Source: Candidatus Nomurabacteria bacterium GW2011_GWA1_36_15
Lineage (GTDB): Bacteria; Patescibacteriota; Minisyncoccia; Phycocordibacterales; UBA9973
Length of the DNA: 37,769 bases
Direction of reading: 5' to 3'
NCBI GenBank assembly: GCA_000991415.1
Contig: LBRM01000010.1
Location: forward strand, 1 to 37,769
A model generated the notes under the pieces. The model was given only the letters and a program-made list of their open reading frames with translations. It made no database searches and was not told where the DNA came from. Made by a program: the position numbers and the translations under genes. Each line of letters begins with the position of its first letter. Positions within the stretch are counted from its first letter, which is position 1. Below, one piece after another: positions 6,961 to 14,427 of this stretch.

Positions 6961-6964
6961 TTAA

Positions 6965-7115
6965 AAAACAAAGAAATATAAAATTTATAAAGCAATCTAT
7001 CTGGCAAAGCTTTGCCAGCGAACTACTCGTCGTTCAAGAAAATAATAAATGGAGTACCATTTTTATTTTCTAAACTCCTGCGCAAGGCTTTCTAAATTTT
7101 ATATTTCTTTGTTTT
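6965..7115. repeat. Composite inverted repeat with structured insert between mutM and the RNA methyltransferase
   Basis: 23-nt arms at 6965-6987 and 7093-7115 are perfectly complementary. After one mismatch they continue for 5 bp more (AAAGC / GCTTT). The enclosed 93 nt contain a perfect palindrome CTGGCAAAGCTTTGCCAG (7001-7018) and a long AT hairpin (7037-7071; 15 bp, one bulge, loop AGTA). The element fills the space between convergent genes, overlaps the methyltransferase stop by 2 nt, and could terminate both transcripts. Confidence 0.8.
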
Positions 7116-7587
7116 ATAAATTCAAAATCCTAAACAAGGCCACCCCGCAAGTTACAGAAACATTTAGCGACTCTTTTTTGCCTCGCATTGGAATTTCGGC
7201 GATTATGTCACATTTTCGAAGTACATTTTTATGGATACCAACAACTTCTGCGCCTACGATAAAAGCATTTTTCTTCCCTAGTTTTATCTTTTTATAATCT
7301 AAAGAATTTTTCGTCTGTTCAATGCCAATAATCAAATACTTTTCTCGTTTTAGCTTATTAAGAAGAATGACTAAGTTTTTTTTATATTCCCAAAACACAA
7401 ATTTTTCCGCCCCAAGGGCAGATTTGGCCATATCTTTGCGGATTCTGCCAAAACGATCAAGCGGCGTCGGCGTATAGCCAGTCAAATAAATTTTATTTAT
7501 ACCTGCTGCATCAGCCGTCCGAAACATCGCGCCGACATTGGTCACGCTTCTGATATCATGAATAATTAATATATTTTTTGGTGACAT
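7114..7587 (-). CDS. TrmH/SpoU-family RNA 2'-O-methyltransferase
   Basis: 157 residues, a single SPOUT domain. Motif 1 DIRSVTNVGAMFRTADAAG, motif 2 (AFIVGAEVVGI) and motif 3 (IPMRGKKESLNVSV) are all present. They form the trefoil-knot AdoMet site typical of SpoU enzymes that methylate ribose in tRNA or rRNA. There is no N-terminal substrate-binding domain, so the target (tRNA or rRNA) cannot be assigned. It converges on mutM, and its stop lies in the right arm of the inverted repeat. Confidence 0.88.
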   Translation of the reverse strand: MSPKNILIIHDIRSVTNVGAMFRTADAAGINKIYLTGYTPTPLDRFGRIRKDMAKSALGAEKFVFWEYKKNLVILLNKLKREKYLIIGIEQTKNSLDYKKIKLGKKNAFIVGAEVVGIHKNVLRKCDIIAEIPMRGKKESLNVSVTCGVALFRILNL

Positions 7588-7634
7588 TTTAAAAAATTAA
7601 ACAAATAAATCATCTATCCTATTTTAACATCATT

Positions 7635-7664
7635 TTGCAAAAATCTGCCACGAAATGTTATAAT
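7635..7664 (+). promoter_or_regulatory. Promoter of the peptidoglycan-binding protein gene
   Basis: TTGCAA at 7635-7640 and TATAAT at 7659-7664 with an 18-bp spacer; the -10 ends 9 nt before ATG 7674. The ORF-track start at 7635 lies inside the -35 box and cannot be the true start. Confidence 0.75.
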
Positions 7665-7673
7665 GCCTATGTT

Positions 7674-8207
7674 ATGAAAAATTTTAAAGATATATTGTTT
7701 GGAATTATTATCTTGCTTATAGTTATTCTATTGGGATATTGGGCTGTTGTCAGTATTGAGTCCGGTAGCACGCATGTTGAAAAACAAAAACAGCAAGAAT
7801 TGGAACAAAAGAATAAAGAGCTAGAACAGAAAATAGAAAAATTGAAAAATGAAATAGAAGCCCTAGAACCTTCGGTGGAAGAAAATATTCCCAAAGAAGA
7901 AACATCGGAAGAACCCGACATTCCCAATAACACTACCCCTTTTAAATATCAGAGTTTGATAAACGACCTGCAGAAGCTTGTTGACGACAACATTTCAATG
8001 AAAGAGAAATCTCGCGGTACCAGGGTAGGAACTATCCAAACATTCTTAAATATATACAACAATACTTCCCAAAAAGTGGACAACGACTACGGGGTAAGCA
8101 CAAAAACGGATGTGATAAACTTCCAAAAAGCAGAGGGTCTAACCGCGGATGGAGAAGCCGGCCCCGGCACTTTTAGTAAAATGATTGACTGGTTGAAAAA
8201 ACAGTAA
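7674..8207 (+). CDS. Membrane-anchored peptidoglycan-binding domain protein
   Basis: 177 residues from ATG 7674. An N-terminal transmembrane helix (ILFGIIILLIVILLGYWAV) is followed by a charged coiled coil rich in Glu/Lys/Gln (about residues 30-65) and a Pro/Glu linker. The C-terminal domain (about 95-177) matches the peptidoglycan-binding domain 1 fold: GTRVGTIQTFLNIY, STKTDVINFQKAEGL and DGEAGPGTF. It probably sits outside the membrane and binds cell-wall glycan; no catalytic domain is seen. It is a single gene converging on the uracil-DNA glycosylase. Confidence 0.85.
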   Translation: MKNFKDILFGIIILLIVILLGYWAVVSIESGSTHVEKQKQQELEQKNKELEQKIEKLKNEIEALEPSVEENIPKEETSEEPDIPNNTTPFKYQSLINDLQKLVDDNISMKEKSRGTRVGTIQTFLNIYNNTSQKVDNDYGVSTKTDVINFQKAEGLTADGEAGPGTFSKMIDWLKKQ

Positions 8208-8235
8208 TTTTGTTATTTAGTAAATCTATTGATTA

Positions 8236-8874
8236 TTAAAAAAGCTTGGTCTGAACATCTTCAAGTTTTTGCTGTTTTTGAACTTGTTCCGGTTTGACTT
8301 CGTTAAATTTACCGGAATTAACTTTCTGGAGAACAGTAGGGAGTTTCAAAAAAGTCTCTTTAAACATTTTCATCGCTTCATTTCCCCTAAGCGCAGCGGC
8401 GGGATGGAGCATTGGCAGAACAAAGTATTTCTCTATCTTAAAGAGTTTGCCCTGATCTCGGGTAATTTTGGCCAGAGGCAAAAAATAATTCATAGAGAAC
8501 CGACCGAGAAGTACGATGATTTTCGGATTGATAATGTCTATCTGCTTAGCCAGATATGGTTTATAGCTTTCAATTTCCTCTGGGTTAGGATCGCGATTTT
8601 CCGGCGGTCGGCGCTTAACAACATTCGTAATATAAACGTCTTCTTCCCGCCAACCCAATTTACGGATACCGGCTCTGAGCAATTGCCCGGCTCGTCCGAC
8701 AAAAGGTCTCTGCTCACGATCTTCGTTGAAGCCTGGCGCTTCCCCTATAAAAAGTATGTCGCAATTGGGATTGCCTTCTCCAAAAACGAGGTTGGATTCT
8801 CGAAGCGGCAAGTTTTTATCGTCTGCCATTTCCTGTTTTAGTTTTTCCAATTCAGCAGTTTTATCCATGAACAA
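8236..8874 (-). CDS. Uracil-DNA glycosylase, family 4-like, without Fe-S cysteines
   Basis: 212 residues of the UDG superfamily. GEAPGFNEDREQRPFVGRAGQLL carries the family-4 GEAPG catalytic motif and the FVG(R/K)AG loop. ITNVVKRRPPENRDP follows, and HPAAALR near the C-terminus is the second active-site motif. These enzymes remove uracil from DNA. Family-4 members normally ligate a 4Fe-4S cluster with four Cys, including one in KCRPP; here that position is Arg (KRRPP), the N-terminal CX2C is missing, and the whole protein has one Cys. The C-terminal tail after VLQKV is extra and polar. The start may be M1 or M3 (MDKTAEL). tRNA-Lys is encoded just upstream on the same strand. Confidence 0.9.
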   Translation of the reverse strand: MFMDKTAELEKLKQEMADDKNLPLRESNLVFGEGNPNCDILFIGEAPGFNEDREQRPFVGRAGQLLRAGIRKLGWREEDVYITNVVKRRPPENRDPNPEEIESYKPYLAKQIDIINPKIIVLLGRFSMNYFLPLAKITRDQGKLFKIEKYFVLPMLHPAAALRGNEAMKMFKETFLKLPTVLQKVNSGKFNEVKPEQVQKQQKLEDVQTKLF

Positions 8875-8899
8875 ATTATACTCCTTAGCTTTAATATTG

Positions 8900-8972
8900 T
8901 CCGCCCGCTCGGGATCGAACCGAGGACCTTCTCCTTAAAAGGGAGCTGCTCTACCAGCTGAGCTACGGGCGG
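8900..8972 (-). tRNA. tRNA-Lys (anticodon TTT)
   Basis: A full cloverleaf on the minus strand. Acceptor CCGCCCG pairs with CGGGCGG, then D-arm GCTC...GAGC, anticodon arm GCTCC-CTTTTAA-GGAGA, 5-nt variable loop and T-arm CTCGG-TTCGATC-CCGAG, with discriminator A. Anticodon loop CTTTTAA gives TTT, reading AAA/AAG. CCA is not encoded. Its 5' end is repeated upstream (see the 39-bp repeat). Confidence 0.95.
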
Positions 8973-9050
8973 AGGTATTTTACTGTTACCTACCAAAACA
9001 GCTACGGGCGGAGGTATTTTACTGTTACCTACCAAAACAGCTACGGGCGG
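8961..9050. repeat. 39-bp tandem repeat containing the 5' end of tRNA-Lys
   Basis: Two exact 39-bp units (8961-8999, 9000-9038) and a partial third (9039-9050). Each begins with AGCTACGGGCGG, the complement of the tRNA-Lys 5' end, followed by the same 27-bp spacer. The tRNA acceptor 5' strand is thus present three times in front of the gene. Confidence 0.85.
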
Positions 9051-9073
9051 ATATTGTTTATACTAACAGATTT

Positions 9074-9721
9074 TTAAAACGCTTCAAGTAAAAACTGCTC
9101 AAAAACAAATTCAGCGTCTTTGCCTTCCTTGCGGGCTTCCGGCAAAAGATAAGAGAGTTTGCTCGCAAAATTCTTAAGTTCAGATTCGGAAAACTTGCTA
9201 AAACTTTTTTTTAAAAGCATATCTTTGGCTTTCCAGAAAAGGATACCCGCGAGTTCCTCCATCCCCGCCCCGTTTTCTAAAGCTTGTCTAAAATAAATCC
9301 ACAAATTAAACTTGTCTCTGTTTTCCAGCGCATTAGCTAATAGGAAATTATTAAATTTTTCTATCTTCTCCTTCGGCAATTCAAAAACATTAAGTTCCGC
9401 TCTGGCTTTCTTAAAAGCATCCAGTACTGCTTTGTTCAACTTTCCTTCCAAAAAGACAAAACTATTCTCGGATTTACCCATTATATTTAATTTCTCCAAA
9501 ACAAAGTCCAGGGTCTCTTCTTTCTCAAAAATATTGGTGAAAACTACCACGCATTTCGTAAAAAAAAGCCCAGACCCCGAATAAAAACTCTCCGTTTGAA
9601 TTGGACTGAAATCGTTTTTACTGATAAAAAAAGTCTCCGTACCGATTGGTATGGATTTTATAAATTTTTCATAACTAGAATGTTTATTTTTAACATCATC
9701 ACCGCAAAAAAGGTAAATCAT
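9074..9721 (-). CDS. HolA-like protein (DNA polymerase III delta subunit, short form)
   Basis: 215 residues, beginning MIYLFCGDD as in delta subunits (the N-terminal Rossmann-like strand). It ends in a helical region, with FLLANALENRDKFNLWIYFRQALENG and GILFWKAKDMLL resembling the delta domain II/III boundary. Delta opens the sliding clamp within the clamp-loader complex. The protein is much shorter than the usual 330 residues and the similarity is by motif and layout only, so the call is tentative. The methyltransferase gene upstream ends 1 bp before this start, suggesting a two-gene unit. Confidence 0.55.
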   Translation of the reverse strand: MIYLFCGDDVKNKHSSYEKFIKSIPIGTETFFISKNDFSPIQTESFYSGSGLFFTKCVVVFTNIFEKEETLDFVLEKLNIMGKSENSFVFLEGKLNKAVLDAFKKARAELNVFELPKEKIEKFNNFLLANALENRDKFNLWIYFRQALENGAGMEELAGILFWKAKDMLLKKSFSKFSESELKNFASKLSYLLPEARKEGKDAEFVFEQFLLEAF

Positions 9722-9722
9722 A

Positions 9723-10211
9723 CTAAAGTTTGACTGATTTTTTATATTCTAAATAAGGGATGCCGTATTTCTCGGCCAGAATTTTTTCTTCTTTTCTGAT
9801 AAATACAAACTTGGTAATAATAAAAGAAATTACTGAAAAAATAATTATAAATAAAGCATTGGTAATAATTCCGAAGCCCAACATTAAAAGAAAAAGCCCA
9901 AAATGTGTCGGACTCCGAGTATAACAATAGGGACCATGATAAAAAATTTCTTTATTTATATTTTCTTTCTTTAATTTATGAGAAGTCCTCTGCGCCCAAA
10001 ATATTAAAAAGGTGCCCAGTATTAAAAATATAATGCCCACTGATATCAGGGCGGTTTCTTCAAAAATTTTAAGTGGAAATATGAAATCTAAGAAAAGACT
10101 GAGCAAGAATAAAATAAAATAAAAGAGATATGACTGCGCCAAAACTCTATGCACAGAATTTTTATGAGGATTTTTATCCGCAAATTGTCTTATCATATTC
10201 CCCGTTTCCAT
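9723..10211 (-). CDS. Membrane methyltransferase, isoprenylcysteine/phospholipid methyltransferase-like
   Basis: 162 residues with four or five hydrophobic helices. The C-terminal signature FYHGPYCYTRSPTHFGLFLL followed by EEKILAEKYG-IPYLEYKK matches the GPY-x(n)-RHP and EE...Y..Y motifs of the ICMT/PEMT-like family. These integral membrane enzymes use AdoMet to methylate a lipid or terminal group. Ser replaces the usual His-adjacent residues in TRSPTHFG, which is a variation. The substrate is unknown. It lies directly upstream of the HolA-like gene on the same strand. Confidence 0.7.
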   Translation of the reverse strand: METGNMIRQFADKNPHKNSVHRVLAQSYLFYFILFLLSLFLDFIFPLKIFEETALISVGIIFLILGTFLIFWAQRTSHKLKKENINKEIFYHGPYCYTRSPTHFGLFLLMLGFGIITNALFIIIFSVISFIITKFVFIRKEEKILAEKYGIPYLEYKKSVKL

Positions 10212-10236
10212 TATTTTATTATACCATAAAAATACC

Positions 10237-12690
10237 CTATTTAACCTCTCCCAAATTATTCCCTGAACCGGAATGTACCACCAAAGGAATATCGATTTTA
10301 TAGTGCAAATATGACCGTTCTAGTACTGTCTGCATGGTATTTTTTATTATTTTTTCAACTTCCGAAAGAATTCCACTTTCAGTTTCGTAAACCAGCTCAT
10401 CATGTATTTGAAGCACCAGGTGTGTCCTGTCTAACAGATTCTTTTTTTCTAAATCTTCTTCCACATACCTTATAGCCAGTTTGATTATGTCGGCTGTAGC
10501 CGTGCCTTGAACAGGCGCATTGATGGCAGTGCGTTCAGCCATATTTTTTAAAAACGGAATTCTGGAATTTATATTGGGGAAATATCTGCGTCTGCCGAAT
10601 AATGTTTCTGTATAAGAATGTTTCATGGCAAAGGCCTTCACTCTTTCCAAATAATCTCGCACTCCCGAAAACTGGTTAAAATAATTATCATAAAATTTTT
10701 GCGCCTCTTGGCGAGTGCCTCCCAAACTTTTGCGCAGAGAAGAAACCCCCATGCCATAAATAATGCCAAAATTTATCACCTTCGCTTTACGACGCATTTC
10801 ACTATCTACTTTCTCTATGGGCACTCCAAAAACAAATGAAGCCACCCCTGCATGAATATCTTTTTCCTGGCGAAATATCTGGGTCATTCTTTTGTCTCCG
10901 GAAAGCATAGCTACCACTCGAAGCTCAATCTGGCTGTAGTCAAAAGCCAAAAGTTTATATCCCTCGCCTGCCACAAATCCATTTCTTATTTTTTTACCTA
11001 ACTCTGATTTTATGGGTAAATTTTGCAAATTAGGATCTTGAGAGGAAAATCTTCCTGTGGTCGTGCCATTCTGCAAGAACTTGGCATGCAAACGGCCATC
11101 TTCCCCAACCATTTTAGGAATTACATCAATATAAGTAGAAAGTAATTTTTGCAATTCCCTATAAGATAGTATTTCTTTTATGATCGGATTATCTTCTTCT
11201 AATTCCTCCAAGACTGAAACTCTGGTGGAAAAAGAGCCACTGGCGCTCTTTTTCTTATTTGATTTCATTCCCATCTTGCCAAAAATCACTTCCCCTAATT
11301 GTTTAGGTGAATTGATGTTAAATTCTGTACCGGCTATTTTGTATATTTTAGCGGTTAATTTATCCAATTCTTTGTGATATTCTTTCGATAAATTCTCAAA
11401 ATATTTTTTGTCTATCAAGATGCCATGATCTTGCATTTTTTTTACTACCGGTATAATAGGCTTTTCTATCTCTTCATATACTTTATCTAATTTTTTTTCT
11501 TCCAATTGCTTAAAGATATAATCCCGCGCTGTTTCAAAAGAACTCGTTTTGCCGAAAAGTAAAATATCATCCAGAGATGGATTTACTATATCTGAGTTTA
11601 AAAGCCACAAGGCAATGGATGTTTCTTGTAGTTTTTCTTCATCAATATTTGGCGACTTCTGGCGAATATGCTCGGAGGAGTATTCGCTACTACCAGAAAT
11701 ATCTTGCCCTTCCAAGATAGGGTGCGAACGACGGAGAGCATTGTCGCCAGAAATCGCTTGTTGTTTGTTGTTAAAAAAACCTTTCAAGCGCGCAAATAAA
11801 CTTCTAAATTCAAATACAGAAAAAATATTTTCAACTTTTTTTAAATCTGCATTTTCCCAAAAAGTGTTTTCAGGTAACACAAAATCTACTGGCGCATCAG
11901 TTCTAATTTTTGCTAAAGTTTTTGAGAACAGAGCTTCTTCCTCGTTATTTTTTATAAGTTCCAATATTCTAGGAGAAACATTATTCTTAATGAATGTTTT
12001 CTCGTCTTTTTTTATCTTTTCATATATCTCTTCTATGGTTCCAAAATTTATAATCAAGTTGGTCGCGGTTTTTTCACCAATACCCTTAATGCCAATAATA
12101 TTGTCTGATGGATCGCCTCGCAATCCCTTATAGTCTGGTAAAAATTTTGGTTTGAAGCCAAACCTATCAATCACCTTTTTTTCATTATATAAAATAGTGT
12201 CATTAATCCCCTTTTTCAGGGTATACACTTGCACTTTTTCTCCATCCACTAATTGCATTGTATCCATATCGCCAGATGCAATAATTATGTTTATTCCGCC
12301 AGCTGGCGGAGTTGTTTTCATCTTTTCTACTATCGTACCCAAAATGTCATCCGCTTCAAAACCCGGGGCATCATAAATAGGAACATTGAATGCCTCAAAA
12401 ATTTGTCTGGAATTTTTCAACTGCAAAACAAGAGCATCCTCGGCTTTTGCTCTTCCTGCTTTATATCCTTCATATGCTTCGTGCCTAAAAGTTTTCTGCG
12501 GTAAATCATAACAAGCTACAATATAATCCGGTCTCAAGTCGATAATTATTTTCATTAACATACTAGAAAGTCCATACAATGCTCCCGTCGGTTCACCCTT
12601 GGATGATAAAAACTCAGGCAAGGCATGATAAGCACGATGTATTATCGCATGAGCATCCAACAACACCAGCGTCTTATTTTCTCCAAGCAT
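10237..12690 (-). CDS. polA: DNA polymerase I
   Basis: 817 residues from ATG 12690 (MLGENKTLVLLDAHAI); the ORF-track N-terminal 39 residues precede the conserved start and run back through the promoter. Residues 1-290 are the 5'-3' flap nuclease (FEADDILG, DYKGLRGDPSDNI, GIKGIGEKTA). Residues 290-450 replace the 3'-5' exonuclease with a reduced domain lacking the usual DxE catalytic pattern. Residues 450-817 are the polymerase: TTGRFSSQDPNLQNLPI, motif A DYSQIELRVVAMLSGD, O-helix RRKAKVINFGIIYGM and motif C LVLQIHDELVYE. It fills gaps in repair and lagging-strand synthesis. Two insertions interrupt it in frame: a 16-bp palindrome (TPPAGG, about residue 129) and a 106-bp structured block (about residues 312-346). 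Confidence 0.95.
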   Translation of the reverse strand: MLGENKTLVLLDAHAIIHRAYHALPEFLSSKGEPTGALYGLSSMLMKIIIDLRPDYIVACYDLPQKTFRHEAYEGYKAGRAKAEDALVLQLKNSRQIFEAFNVPIYDAPGFEADDILGTIVEKMKTTPPAGGINIIIASGDMDTMQLVDGEKVQVYTLKKGINDTILYNEKKVIDRFGFKPKFLPDYKGLRGDPSDNIIGIKGIGEKTATNLIINFGTIEEIYEKIKKDEKTFIKNNVSPRILELIKNNEEEALFSKTLAKIRTDAPVDFVLPENTFWENADLKKVENIFSVFEFRSLFARLKGFFNNKQQAISGDNALRRSHPILEGQDISGSSEYSSEHIRQKSPNIDEEKLQETSIALWLLNSDIVNPSLDDILLFGKTSSFETARDYIFKQLEEKKLDKVYEEIEKPIIPVVKKMQDHGILIDKKYFENLSKEYHKELDKLTAKIYKIAGTEFNINSPKQLGEVIFGKMGMKSNKKKSASGSFSTRVSVLEELEEDNPIIKEILSYRELQKLLSTYIDVIPKMVGEDGRLHAKFLQNGTTTGRFSSQDPNLQNLPIKSELGKKIRNGFVAGEGYKLLAFDYSQIELRVVAMLSGDKRMTQIFRQEKDIHAGVASFVFGVPIEKVDSEMRRKAKVINFGIIYGMGVSSLRKSLGGTRQEAQKFYDNYFNQFSGVRDYLERVKAFAMKHSYTETLFGRRRYFPNINSRIPFLKNMAERTAINAPVQGTATADIIKLAIRYVEEDLEKKNLLDRTHLVLQIHDELVYETESGILSEVEKIIKNTMQTVLERSYLHYKIDIPLVVHSGSGNNLGEVK
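11652..11757. repeat. In-frame structured insertion in polA
   Basis: 22-nt arms (11652-11673 and 11736-11757) are complementary at 19 positions: GCGA, TTCTGGCGA and ATGCTC, separated by small mismatches. Between them lies a hairpin TATCTTG-CCCTTC-CAAGATA (plus-strand sense) and a possible GCGAA/TTCGC stem. It lies in the poorly conserved linker between nuclease and polymerase regions, encodes about 35 polar residues, and keeps the frame. Confidence 0.7.
12295..12310. repeat. 16-bp perfect palindrome in polA
   Basis: TCCGCCAGCTGGCGGA, encoding the loop TPPAGG in the nuclease domain. It is GC-rich against an AT-rich gene and is likely a small palindromic insertion. Confidence 0.65.
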
Positions 12691-12695
12691 TGTGT

Positions 12696-12721
12696 AAATT
12701 ATAACATTTAAGTTATAATTT
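12696..12721. promoter_or_regulatory. Symmetrical divergent promoter of polA and pilB-like gene
   Basis: AAATTATAAC and GTTATAATTT form a perfect 10-bp inverted repeat around ATTTAA. Each arm holds a TATAAT box for one direction: minus 12698-12703, 7 nt before polA ATG; plus 12714-12719, 9 nt before the pilB-like ATG. Both mRNAs would be leaderless or nearly so. Confidence 0.7.
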
Positions 12722-12728
12722 ATGTTTA

Positions 12729-14426
12729 ATGGTGACCTTTGACGAAGAAAAACAAAATAAACAACTGGATGACCTACGTAGACAAGAAGAAGAAGAATTG
12801 GTAGCAACTTTAGCGGAATCGAAATATAAACTCCCTTATATTGACCTATCCCGTTTGGGTATAGAAAATGAAGCGCTTCGAGCTATTCCTGAAAAGGACG
12901 CTCGTGAACTAAAAATCGCACCTTTTAAACTTTTTGGGAAAAATATTTTTATAGCTATACGTTCTCCCTCGGATGATCTTTTGGCAAAACTGAAGGACCA
13001 AATAGAAAGAGAAAACCTGGTTCCTATTTTTTATATGGCATCAACAGCAAGTTTGGAAAAAGCTTGGAGCAGATATAAGGAACTATCTCTGGCAGAAAGT
13101 TCAAAAATCGGAGGATTAGATATCTCCGGAGAAATTTTAAGAGAAACTGCAAAAAAAATCAAAACAATAAAAGATATAGAAAAATTAATCGAAAATGCGA
13201 CAGAGGGAAATCTGATACACAAAATTTCCCGTATGCTTGAGATAATATTAGCTGGAGCAATAGCCATAAAAGCTTCTGATATACACATAGAACCGGAAGA
13301 AGCAAGAAGCAGACTGCGACTTCGATTAGATGGAGTGCTCCATGATGTGATCTTTTTCGAAAATAACATTTATCATTTGCTTAATTCGAGAATCAAACTT
13401 CTTTCCGGAATGAAATTGACTTCAAAAATCGCGCAAGACGGGCGTTTTAGCATTATGGAAGAAAAAGAAGAAATAAATATCCGTACTTCTCTTGTTCCCG
13501 GCGCACATGGTGAATCTATAGTGATGCGTATATTAGATCCGAAGTCTATCCAAATGGATTTAGAAGAGCTTGGGATAGAATCCTACCTTTTTTCTATAAT
13601 AGAACAAGAAATCATAAAACCAAACGGTCTGATATTAGTTACCGGCCCTACTGGAAGCGGAAAAACCACTACTCTTTACGCTTTTTTAAGAAAAATTTAT
13701 TCTCCGGAAATAAATATAATAACCATTGAAGACCCGATAGAATATCACTTAACTGGCATAACTCAAACCCAAACAAACAACGAAAGGGGCTATACTTTCT
13801 TAGAGGGTTTGCGTTCTGCTCTGCGTCAAGATCCGGATGTGGTAATGATTGGAGAAATTCGAGATACGGAAACCGCCAAGACCGTAATAGAAGCGGCTCT
13901 GACCGGGCATATGGTTTTTTCTACTCTTCACACCAATAATGCCGCTGGAGTTATCCCCCGTCTTATTGACCTTAATGCAAACCCTAAAATTATGGTATCA
14001 GCATTGTCTCTCTCTATTGCCCAGCGTCTGGTTCGCAAACTTTGTCTTCATTGCAAAGTTGAAAAAATCCTTAATCAAAAACAAAAAGAAATAATGAAAT
14101 TAATAATGGATGGAATAAAAGAAGAAGGTAAAAGTCTTTCAAATTATAGTATAAATCCTAATGCCCCTATTAAACTTTTTTCGCCTGTCGGCTGTGAAAA
14201 ATGCAACATGTCCGGATACAGCGGACGCATAGGTATTTTTGAAGCAATTAAAACCAATGAAGCTATAGAAAAAATAATGCCGCAAAATCCAAGCGAACGC
14301 GAAATAAAAAAAGTAGCGAGAATACAGGGAATACTTTCTATGCGCCAAGACGGCATAGTAAAAATTTTAAATGGCGTTACCTCTTTCGAAGAAGTGCAAA
14401 GTGTGGTGGACCTATTAGAAGAATAA
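12729..14426 (+). CDS. pilB: Type IV pilus assembly / type II secretion ATPase (PilB/GspE family)
   Basis: 565 residues. The N-terminal part (1-150) is MshEN-like (LPYIDLSRLGIENEALRAIPE). Residues 175-300 form the N2 domain with KASDIHIEPEE. The ATPase core has Walker A GPTGSGKTT (about 306), Asp box IEDPIEY, Walker B DPDVVMIGEIRD and the His box HMVFSTLHTNNA. A tetracysteine zinc site follows (CLHC ... CEKC), as in PilB/GspE. The hexamer powers pilus extension on the cytoplasmic face. No other pilus genes are in the window, so pilus versus secretion cannot be settled. It is divergent from polA through a symmetrical promoter and ends at a structured element. Confidence 0.92.
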   Translation: MVTFDEEKQNKQLDDLRRQEEEELVATLAESKYKLPYIDLSRLGIENEALRAIPEKDARELKIAPFKLFGKNIFIAIRSPSDDLLAKLKDQIERENLVPIFYMASTASLEKAWSRYKELSLAESSKIGGLDISGEILRETAKKIKTIKDIEKLIENATEGNLIHKISRMLEIILAGAIAIKASDIHIEPEEARSRLRLRLDGVLHDVIFFENNIYHLLNSRIKLLSGMKLTSKIAQDGRFSIMEEKEEINIRTSLVPGAHGESIVMRILDPKSIQMDLEELGIESYLFSIIEQEIIKPNGLILVTGPTGSGKTTTLYAFLRKIYSPEINIITIEDPIEYHLTGITQTQTNNERGYTFLEGLRSALRQDPDVVMIGEIRDTETAKTVIEAALTGHMVFSTLHTNNAAGVIPRLIDLNANPKIMVSALSLSIAQRLVRKLCLHCKVEKILNQKQKEIMKLIMDGIKEEGKSLSNYSINPNAPIKLFSPVGCEKCNMSGYSGRIGIFEAIKTNEAIEKIMPQNPSEREIKKVARIQGILSMRQDGIVKILNGVTSFEEVQSVVDLLEE

Positions 14427-14427
14427 T

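Noticed and set aside
7635-7673. Upstream start (TTG 7635) of the peptidoglycan-binding protein
   Set aside because: It lies in the -35 box of a good promoter, and the transmembrane segment begins right after ATG 7674.
8269-8841. 190-residue plus-strand ORF opposite the uracil-DNA glycosylase
   Set aside because: Antisense shadow of a conserved enzyme; no motif or promoter.
8838-9035. Minus-strand ORF with repeated NSKIPPPVA
   Set aside because: It is a translation of tRNA-Lys and its upstream tandem repeat; this type of tRNA shadow is common.
8961-9050. CRISPR-like repeat array
   Set aside because: Units are directly abutting with no unique spacers and contain the tRNA end; only 2.3 copies are present.
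11549-12133. 194-residue plus-strand ORF across polA
   Set aside because: Complete overlap with conserved polA frame on the other strand; no known motifs.
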